A stretch of DNA of 5,944 nucleotides from an uncultured Coriobacteriaceae bacterium. Lineage in GTDB: Bacteria > Actinomycetota > Coriobacteriia > Coriobacteriales > Eggerthellaceae. The notes under the pieces are model-generated. The model saw only the letters and a program-made list of their open reading frames with translations. It had not been told where the DNA came from and made no database searches. Each line of letters starts with the position of its first letter. Position 1 is the stretch's first letter. The stretch lies in NCBI GenBank assembly GCA_902796815.1, contig CADBQL010000387.1, forward strand, positions 1-5,944, read 5' to 3'. Below, piece after piece: positions 1 to 4,897 of this stretch. A program made the position numbers and the translations under genes.

Positions 1-90
1 CGCCTCGTCGGCCTCGATTTCCTGCTGAAAAGCCTCTTCAGCAATGTCCGCCAAGCTGCGCAGGGTTTCGTCGTTCGTGATTTCGGTCAT
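1..90 (-). CDS. Unrecognised acidic protein, N-terminal 30 codons only
   Basis: The reading frame runs leftwards from ATG at 90-88 and is still open at the window edge. The 30 visible residues begin MTEITNDETL and continue with an Ala/Glu-rich, probably helical stretch (about ten Asp/Glu against one Arg). No signal peptide or membrane segment is seen, so a cytoplasmic protein is likely. The start is well supported: AAAGGAG lies five bases upstream of ATG. This Shine-Dalgarno contrasts with the next gene, which has none. I do not recognise the family and propose no function. The gene is divergent from the protease gene and shares with it the 251-bp region that holds three palindrome copies. 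A weak -10-like TAGTAT on the minus strand (119-114) is the only promoter candidate and has no convincing -35. Confidence 0.8.
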   Translation of the reverse strand, partial: MTEITNDETLRSLADIAEEAFQQEIEADEA

Positions 91-95
91 GAGCA

Positions 96-102
96 CTCCT
101 TT
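96..102 (-). promoter_or_regulatory. Strong Shine-Dalgarno for the leftward gene
   Basis: On the minus strand the bases read AAAGGAG, then TGCTC, then ATG at 90. The spacing of five bases after an almost full anti-16S match fixes the start of the partial gene. It also shows that this organism uses ordinary ribosome binding sites, which makes their absence at 342 and 4682 more notable. Confidence 0.8.
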
Positions 103-154
103 GCTTTGCGTACATACTACCCGAATCCAAGACCCGATTCCCTCCGAGACGGCA

Positions 155-183
155 ATGAGTTTTGCCCCTGGGGCACGACTCAT
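155..183. repeat. 29-bp palindrome, copy 1 (centre 169)
   Basis: Odd-centred inverted repeat with core GCCCCTGGGGC at 164-174, and outer arms ATGAGT (155-160) and ACTCAT (178-183). All but one or two arm positions pair, so it is the most symmetric of the five copies. It ends three bases before copy 2, a centre-to-centre spacing of 32 bp, close to three helical turns. Its centre is 79 bp from the ATG of the leftward gene at 90. It could bind a dimeric regulator or be a REP-like element. Confidence 0.85.
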
Positions 184-186
184 CGG

Positions 187-215
187 ATGAGCTTTGCCCC
201 AGGGGCACGACTCAT
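187..215. repeat. 29-bp palindrome, copy 2 (centre 201)
   Basis: Core GCCCCAGGGGC at 196-206, with end arms ATGAG (187-191) and CTCAT (211-215). The inner arm bases (CTTT against ACGA) break the symmetry, so conservation is concentrated in the core and the outermost five bases. It is separated from copy 1 by the trinucleotide CGG. Confidence 0.85.
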
Positions 216-255
216 TGTGCAGGTGGCAAGCTCGATCGGTGCTCTGAACTGGGAA

Positions 256-284
256 ATGAGCAGCGCCCCAGGGGCAAAACTCAT
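256..284. repeat. 29-bp palindrome, copy 3 (centre 270)
   Basis: Core GCCCCAGGGGC at 265-275, with end arms ATGAG (256-260) and CTCAT (280-284). The four inner bases on each side do not pair. A run of six T residues follows at 289-294, but the hairpin would contain a large internal loop and no gene runs rightward into it, so a terminator role is unlikely. The centre is 72 bp upstream of the inferred protease transcription start at 342. Confidence 0.85.
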
Positions 285-326
285 TATGTTTTTTCGCACT
301 TTGCACCCCCGCCAGACGAATGAGCA

Positions 327-335
327 TGCGATAAT
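327..335 (+). promoter_or_regulatory. Extended -10 promoter giving a leaderless protease mRNA
   Basis: The bases TGC then GATAAT form an extended -10 element (TGn plus a hexamer matching TATAAT at five of six positions). No -35 match is present at 16-18 bp spacing, which is normal for extended -10 promoters. The hexamer is followed by six bases, CTGCGC, and then ATG at 342, so the expected transcription start coincides with the A of the start codon. No purine-rich ribosome binding site exists between 315 and 341. The start site is inferred, not measured. Confidence 0.6.
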
Positions 336-341
336 CTGCGC

Positions 342-3300
342 ATGTTTACGCGGTTGCACATACAGAATCGCACTACTAACTCACCTGGTGCAACGTCCGA
401 GCCGTTGAATATTGGTGCTCGGGTTATTCAGCGTGCGCCTTTATTCCGTCGAACAGCTCATCGCATACCGAGAAGCGCCTATGCCGGTGTGACGTTTTTC
501 GCGGTATTCGTTGTTTTCGCCTGCTTGTTCGGCGCCCAATCGAATCTGCTCGGACTTTTCTCGACGCCGCAACCGAACGCTATCCAGCAATCCGCGCTGC
601 ATGATTTGAGCTCTTTGGCTACAGCCAGCAATGGCGCTACAGAAAACGGTCCGACCAATCAAAGCAACAAGGATACTGCCGACCCTTCCAAAAACATCGC
701 AACTCCAACAGCCGGTAAGGCGACGGAAAACTCCGATGACGCTCTTAACGAGGACCCTTACGAACAGGGCATGGCGCTCATTCGCTTTAAGCCAGACGTC
801 GATCCGCATGAGGCGATAGACGATCTTTCGCGCACGAGCGGAATTGAAAACCTCGAGCTTGGAAACACTGCTGACGACTACGTTGAGGTCAAGTTCCCGG
901 CAACCATCTCGGTCAAAGACGCAATCGAGCTGTGCGCTCGCTCAGAATACGTCGATGCTGCTCAGCCCAATTTTCGTTACTATCTTATGGATGGGGACGA
1001 GGCGGATACCGAAGGCGGCCTTGCAGCTGGCGCCCTACCTGCGAACGGTGATACGATTAGCGGCCCAGACCCAGCTCCCAAGCCAATCACGCTCAACGAC
1101 GGATACGCATCTGACCAATGGGCGCTCGAAAGCATCCACGCTTACGAGGCATGGCAAACAGCGCGCGGCGATAGCCCCAAAAACGGAAAGCAGCCCGTGA
1201 CCGTCGCGGTAATCGACAACATTATCGACACCGATCATCCTGATTTGAAAAACAACGTGGTCGCACCTTATAACGCTGTAAGTGGCATCGCCGGAGATGA
1301 CGTCGCCGGAAAGAGCTACGAAAAATCAAATCGCGATCATGGAACGCACGTCGCAGGCATCGTCGCAGCTCAAGCTAATAATACAATCGGCTGTGCAGGT
1401 GTTTCTCACAATGCGCGCGTGATGCCCATACGGGCGGCAACCGACAGCGGCGGTTTCACCACGAGCGCATTAGTTCGAGCATTTGCCTACGCAATGCAAA
1501 ACCGGCAGGCATACAACGTGCGCGTCATCAACTTAAGTGTCGGCGCCCCCATGAGCTCGAATGATTGGATGAAGGGCGATGATGCTATTCTTTCCAAAAT
1601 CGATGAGGCATGGGACGCAGGCATTGTCACCGTTACTGCGGCCTGCAATGCCGGAATATACTCTTCGAGCTACGTAGACGTACCGTTTTCATGCTACCCA
1701 GGCGATTACGACAAATGTGTCAATGTTATTAGTCTTTGCCAAAGCACTAATGGGCCAGCGAAGGCATCGACCTCTAACTACAACACCACTGGGACAACGT
1801 CAAAAGACATATCAGCTCCTGGAGCGGATATCAAAAGCACGATCAAAAACTCGGACTATGGCCTCAAGGGGGGCACATCCATGGCGGCCCCATGCGTTGC
1901 CGGCGTACTCGCCTTGGAGCTCACGGCACACCCAGAGCTGGCACCTCAAGAAGCGGTCGATCGGCTCTACGCATCGGCTATTGATTTGGGCAAAGCTGGA
2001 TTCGACGAGCTCTTCGGTTATGGCGAAGTGGACGCTCGAGTGGTCAATTTCCAAAGCGCTGTCACAATTGCGGGACCAAGCGCCATCGCAGTTGGAGACG
2101 AGCAAGCGTACGTACTCAACCCGGCACAACCTGGTGGATGGAACTGGACGTGTAGCGATATCAATACGGCTAGCTTATCCGCCAAAGGCAGCAACGCTTC
2201 AATAAAAGGAATAAAACCTGGTCAAATCATCGTTTCAGCTCAATCCACCAATGACGGCGATGAACGAATCGCCCGTGCGGCCATCTCGGTTTTCGATACG
2301 GCCATCACGGGAAAGACAAGCCTCGATACCGGACAGACATCAGCTTTAACACTTTCAAGCTCTAACCCGATAGCCCCGTGGACATGGAAGAGCAGCAATG
2401 CGAGCATAGCGAGCGTCGGCGCTTCGACAGGCGTTGTGACGGCGCATGCAGCCGGAGCGGCTACCATCACCGTCACGCTCAACAGCTGCCCAAGCGTGAG
2501 GGGAAGCATTACGGTCACCGTAAATGGTTCTAGCAATTCGCAGCAGGGCGCCGGTGAAGAATCGTCGACGCCTCCCACAACGATACCTGCAACAAACGAT
2601 CAGACAGCTTCAGGTTCATCAAGCACGCAATCGTCGAGCGGGACCTCAACCAAACCGACCCAGGCAACGACCACCACAACCTCCTCAAGCGGATCGACCA
2701 GCAAGTCCGCCCAAACCACGGCACCCTCTTCAACAACTCGAACAAGCAGCACTGCCACCTCTCCAAAGCCGACGGCGAGCGCCAGCACCACCAAGGCCAC
2801 AACCATTGTGCGCAAAGTCAATATTTCCAAAGCATCTGCCTCGTTTTCCAAAGGCTACGTGTACAGCGGCGAGCTCATCAAGCTCAGAAATCTGAAGCTC
2901 ACCTATGGCGGAAAGACGCTCAAACTCGGACGCGACTACACGGTGAGCTACAAGAACAACAGGAAGGCCGGCAAGGCAACCGCGGTCATTGCAGGCAAGG
3001 GAAGCTACACGTCGACGAAGACGTTGCAATTCACCATCTCGCGAGCAAAAAACACACTCGCAATCAAGACAAAGAGAAAGACCGTTTCGATTTCGGCCTC
3101 ACGCGTTGAAACCGCGAGGCGTACGATTGCGCGCAAGAAGGCTTTCGTTATCACCAAGCACCGCGGCGAGATGTCGTTTAAAAAGATCAGGGGTTCAAAA
3201 TACCTTGGCATCAAAAAGTCAACTGGAACGATTATCGTGAAGAAGGGCACCCCGCGTGGCGTCTACGCCGTTAGAATCAAAGTCCGTGCCGCCGGCACCG

Positions 3301-3353
3301 CCAACTACAAGCCTGCCGCCCTTTACAAAACGGTCAAAGTCCGTGTGAAATAG
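342..3353 (+). CDS. Secreted multidomain subtilisin-family (S8) serine protease
   Basis: A 1003-residue exported endopeptidase. A basic 45-residue cytoplasmic tail precedes a hydrophobic segment at 47-66 (signal peptide or anchor, no clear cleavage motif). Residues 140-215 resemble a fervidolysin/I9-type propeptide, ending in a VDAAQPNFRYYL stretch. The S8 domain spans about 257-566: Asp292 in VAVID, His333 in HGTHVAGI, oxyanion Asn436 and Ser513 in GTSMAAP, so the triad is intact. Two departures from the usual motifs are DN in place of DTG after Asp292 and AACN in place of AAGN. Two BIG2-like Ig folds follow (about 572-650 and 653-727), then a Ser/Thr/Pro linker (729-820) and a basic C-terminal region of two beta-rich modules (824-902, 903-1003). 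There is no LPXTG motif or C-terminal membrane helix, so wall retention may be through the basic repeats or the uncleaved N-terminal anchor. An in-frame stop at 321-323 leaves ATG 342 as the only upstream start; it has no Shine-Dalgarno and appears leaderless. The substrate is unknown. Confidence 0.93.
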   Translation: MFTRLHIQNRTTNSPGATSEPLNIGARVIQRAPLFRRTAHRIPRSAYAGVTFFAVFVVFACLFGAQSNLLGLFSTPQPNAIQQSALHDLSSLATASNGATENGPTNQSNKDTADPSKNIATPTAGKATENSDDALNEDPYEQGMALIRFKPDVDPHEAIDDLSRTSGIENLELGNTADDYVEVKFPATISVKDAIELCARSEYVDAAQPNFRYYLMDGDEADTEGGLAAGALPANGDTISGPDPAPKPITLNDGYASDQWALESIHAYEAWQTARGDSPKNGKQPVTVAVIDNIIDTDHPDLKNNVVAPYNAVSGIAGDDVAGKSYEKSNRDHGTHVAGIVAAQANNTIGCAGVSHNARVMPIRAATDSGGFTTSALVRAFAYAMQNRQAYNVRVINLSVGAPMSSNDWMKGDDAILSKIDEAWDAGIVTVTAACNAGIYSSSYVDVPFSCYPGDYDKCVNVISLCQSTNGPAKASTSNYNTTGTTSKDISAPGADIKSTIKNSDYGLKGGTSMAAPCVAGVLALELTAHPELAPQEAVDRLYASAIDLGKAGFDELFGYGEVDARVVNFQSAVTIAGPSAIAVGDEQAYVLNPAQPGGWNWTCSDINTASLSAKGSNASIKGIKPGQIIVSAQSTNDGDERIARAAISVFDTAITGKTSLDTGQTSALTLSSSNPIAPWTWKSSNASIASVGASTGVVTAHAAGAATITVTLNSCPSVRGSITVTVNGSSNSQQGAGEESSTPPTTIPATNDQTASGSSSTQSSSGTSTKPTQATTTTTSSSGSTSKSAQTTAPSSTTRTSSTATSPKPTASASTTKATTIVRKVNISKASASFSKGYVYSGELIKLRNLKLTYGGKTLKLGRDYTVSYKNNRKAGKATAVIAGKGSYTSTKTLQFTISRAKNTLAIKTKRKTVSISASRVETARRTIARKKAFVITKHRGEMSFKKIRGSKYLGIKKSTGTIIVKKGTPRGVYAVRIKVRAAGTANYKPAALYKTVKVRVK
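2526..2801 (+). other. Ser/Thr/Pro-rich linker of the protease
   Basis: Residues 729-820 are almost entirely Ser, Thr, Pro, Ala, Gln and Gly, with runs such as TTTTTTSSSGSTS and very few hydrophobic residues. This is a flexible, potentially O-glycosylated spacer that would hold the catalytic and Ig-like part away from the basic C-terminal modules at the cell surface. The codons vary (ACC, ACA, ACG, AGC, TCA, TCG), so it is not a recent simple nucleotide repeat. Open frames on the other strand here are shadows created by the biased composition. Confidence 0.75.
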
Positions 3354-3395
3354 CTACGATATAAGCTTAAACCTTGCCAATCCAACACGCTTCCT
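3354..3395. other. Short convergent gap, no terminator seen
   Basis: Only 42 bp separate the protease stop (TAG, 3351-3353) from the transporter stop (TAA on the minus strand, 3398-3396). I find no GC-rich stem followed by a T-run in either direction and no copy of the 29-bp palindrome. Transcripts from the two sides may therefore overlap, or termination may be Rho-dependent or lie inside the coding ends. Confidence 0.6.
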
Positions 3396-4682
3396 TTATC
3401 GCCTCCAGCGCTTGTCGGAAGCAGGATAAGTTAGCCACGCAACGCCAATCGAGGCGACAATGCACGCCATCACCAGCGAGAGCGTCACCGTAAAGCCGAG
3501 CGAATCGTTCGTAATGCCCCACAATACAGCGGCAACCCCGATGCCAACATCCAACAGAAGGAAAAACAGCCCGTTTGCGGCACCCCATCTCTCTACAGGC
3601 GAGTTTTTTACCGAAACGGCTTGGTTGACAGGCGAAACTATCCCTAAGCACAGCCCGTAGAACACCCCGGCAAAATAGTACAACCCGTTGCGCAATCCTT
3701 CGCCGATTCCCGCCTGACCAGCTGCTATGAGCACAATGCAATACATAATGCCAGCAAGCGCCGCAATCGTGTGCAATTTGAATGCGGGCGTACGGTCCAT
3801 AAACGAACGCGACGAAACCCTGACGGCGATCATGGCAATTGCCGAAATCGTATAGAACGTTCCGGCGGCGGGAACTCCGAGGCTCGTGCCATAGAGTCCC
3901 GTAAAAAAGATTCCGAACCCGAACGCTGGGCATATAACCATGTTGGGCAAAGCGCCTGCGAGAGCTTTTGGCTCAAAAACGCTGTCCCGAAGGCGCCTCT
4001 TAGCTGCAACGTCTCCCCCATCGTGCGCATCGAGAGTTTTTTCGCGCTGCTCGACGATACGCCTGAACGTAGCTGTTCTGGGCAACCGATTCACATTGTG
4101 CTCATAGCGGCAGAAAAACGATATCACGAAAATTGCTATCGCAAACAAGCTTAATCCCCAGAACAGGTTTTCGAGAGGGTCCGTCGCGACGAGAAAAAGG
4201 GCGAGCGCAGGGCCAAACGACATCGCGATGGCCTGGCCAAGCCCATAGTAGCCGATACCTTCGCCCAAGCGCTCAGCTGGAAGCACGTCAGCTGCTGCCG
4301 TTGCGGAAGCAGTCGTGACGGCAGCGAACCCTACCCCTTGAAGGGTCCGCCAAAGCACGAAGAACCCAAGGTCGGGAAGCAACGCAGCACCGAGCGTCCC
4401 GCAAAGCAGAATGACGGCTCCGACCGTGATAACGATAATGCGACCCTTCAAATCGACAATCGGGCCGCATACGATACGCACGCTCGCCGCAGCGGCCGAA
4501 AAGACCGCCGCGCCGACGCCCGCAAGCGTCGCCGTTGCACCGCGTTGCGCCAGGTAAACTGATGTTCCAGCATTCAGGCCCTGCCCAACCGTAAAGCAAA
4601 ACAATGTCATGACTACAATGCCGATGAACACAGGTGTCCAAAGTCGCGACCGTTGCTTTTCGTTGTTTTCGAGATGTTGCAT
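3396..4682 (-). CDS. Major facilitator superfamily transporter
   Basis: A 428-residue inner-membrane permease of normal MFS length, with about twelve hydrophobic helices in two six-helix halves. The first half carries motif A between TM2 and TM3 (GPIVDLKGR, 73-81), a TM4 motif B-like WRTLQGVGFA (111-120) and a TM5 motif C-like GLGQAIAMSFGPALALF (147-163). The second half has a weaker motif A relic, SFMDRTP (293-299). A charged cytoplasmic loop of about 50 residues (192-240) joins the halves. The pattern resembles drug or small-metabolite efflux members (arabinose-efflux/YfcJ-like group), but the substrate cannot be read from sequence. The start at 4682 is chosen over longer in-frame extensions because these run through palindrome copies 4 and 5 and the opposite gene. 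A -10 hexamer ends exactly six bases before this ATG and no Shine-Dalgarno is near. It is divergent from the sensor gene and convergent with the protease gene. Confidence 0.9.
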   Translation of the reverse strand: MQHLENNEKQRSRLWTPVFIGIVVMTLFCFTVGQGLNAGTSVYLAQRGATATLAGVGAAVFSAAAASVRIVCGPIVDLKGRIIVITVGAVILLCGTLGAALLPDLGFFVLWRTLQGVGFAAVTTASATAAADVLPAERLGEGIGYYGLGQAIAMSFGPALALFLVATDPLENLFWGLSLFAIAIFVISFFCRYEHNVNRLPRTATFRRIVEQREKTLDAHDGGDVAAKRRLRDSVFEPKALAGALPNMVICPAFGFGIFFTGLYGTSLGVPAAGTFYTISAIAMIAVRVSSRSFMDRTPAFKLHTIAALAGIMYCIVLIAAGQAGIGEGLRNGLYYFAGVFYGLCLGIVSPVNQAVSVKNSPVERWGAANGLFFLLLDVGIGVAAVLWGITNDSLGFTVTLSLVMACIVASIGVAWLTYPASDKRWRR

Positions 4683-4688
4683 GGGGCA

Positions 4689-4716
4689 ATTGTACCTCAC
4701 GAAATCAGGCGAACAA
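4689..4716 (-). promoter_or_regulatory. Transporter promoter, apparently leaderless
   Basis: On the minus strand, TTGTTC (4716-4711) and TACAAT (4694-4689) are 16 bp apart. The -10 is followed by TGCCCC and then ATG at 4682, so transcription should begin at or within a base of the start codon. The nearest purine stretch, GTGAGG, lies upstream of the -10 and would not be in the mRNA. Palindrome copy 4 begins 11 bp upstream of the -35. Confidence 0.65.
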
Positions 4717-4727
4717 CCGGGGAGAAA

Positions 4728-4756
4728 ATAAGTCATGCCCCAGGGGCGAGACTCAT
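4728..4756. repeat. 29-bp palindrome, copy 4 (centre 4742)
   Basis: Core GCCCCAGGGGC at 4737-4747, arms ATAAGT (4728-4733) and ACTCAT (4751-4756). One end base differs from the ATGAG consensus. The centre is 60 bp upstream of the inferred transporter transcription start at 4682, a position typical of class I activator sites, although a repressor or a non-regulatory repeat is equally possible. Confidence 0.8.
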
Positions 4757-4776
4757 CGAGGCAATCGGCCCTTCGA

Positions 4777-4805
4777 GCGAGTCGCGCCCCAGGGGCGTGG
4801 TTCGT
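4777..4805. repeat. 29-bp palindrome, copy 5, most diverged (centre 4791)
   Basis: Core GCCCCAGGGGC at 4786-4796 is intact, but the arms are GCGAGTCGC and GTGGTTCGT, so the outer ATGAG/CTCAT is only partly kept. Preservation of the core while the arms drift suggests that the core is the constrained part. Its centre is about 75 bp upstream of the inferred sensor transcription start near 4866 and 49 bp from the centre of copy 4. Confidence 0.75.
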
Positions 4806-4853
4806 TACAGATGGATGAAGGCTTGCCTGCCCCTTTCCCCAAAGAAAAACGCT

Positions 4854-4859
4854 TATAAT
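4854..4859 (+). promoter_or_regulatory. Perfect TATAAT -10 of the sensor gene
   Basis: TATAAT at 4854-4859 matches the housekeeping -10 at all six positions. No good -35 lies 16-18 bp upstream; TTGCCT at 4823 is 25 bp away and so is not counted. Transcription would start near 4866, giving a leader of about 32 bases before ATG 4898. Weak -35 recognition would suit a promoter that needs an activator, possibly at palindrome copy 5. Confidence 0.55.
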
Positions 4860-4880
4860 GAGGAGCACTTCATATAGTCG

Positions 4881-4886
4881 AAAGGA
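4881..4886 (+). promoter_or_regulatory. Ribosome binding site of the sensor gene
   Basis: AAAGGA sits 11 bases before ATG 4898, slightly longer than the usual 5-9. There is no other ATG, GTG or TTG in frame between this site and the start codon, and an in-frame stop occurs at 4859-4861, so ATG 4898 is the only sensible start. Confidence 0.6.
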
Positions 4887-4897
4887 TTGCCATCCAC

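Noticed and set aside
155..284. CRISPR-like array from the repeats
   Set aside because: Spacers of 3 and 40 bp are irregular, units occur in both orientations, copies recur 4.5 kb away and no cas gene is present.
256..294. Rho-independent terminator formed by palindrome copy 3 and the T-run at 289-294
   Set aside because: The four inner bases on each arm do not pair, the core leaves almost no loop, four bases separate it from the T-run, and there is no rightward gene upstream to terminate.
381..391. Possible sixth degenerate palindrome, CACCTGGTG
   Set aside because: Only a nine-base dyad with no ATGAG/CTCAT arms and two changes in each core half; it lies in the protease coding sequence and is within chance expectation.
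106..408. Plus-strand 100-codon open frame containing repeated APGARLI-like peptides
   Set aside because: The repeated peptides are simply translations of the palindrome copies. The frame overlaps the protease start, has no ribosome binding site and no recognisable domain.
2240..3250. Several minus-strand open frames under the protease C-terminus
   Set aside because: They arise from the biased composition of the Ser/Thr/Pro linker and lysine-rich modules on the opposite strand; none has a credible start signal or domain.
3367..3933. Minus-strand 188-codon open frame
   Set aside because: It lies in another frame within the transporter gene, is rich in Arg, Cys and His typical of shifted frames, and has no domain. 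The transporter frame has clear helices and MFS motifs throughout.
4823..4859. TTGCCT as the -35 for the sensor promoter
   Set aside because: The spacing to TATAAT is 25 bp, far from the 16-18 bp needed for sigma-70 type recognition.
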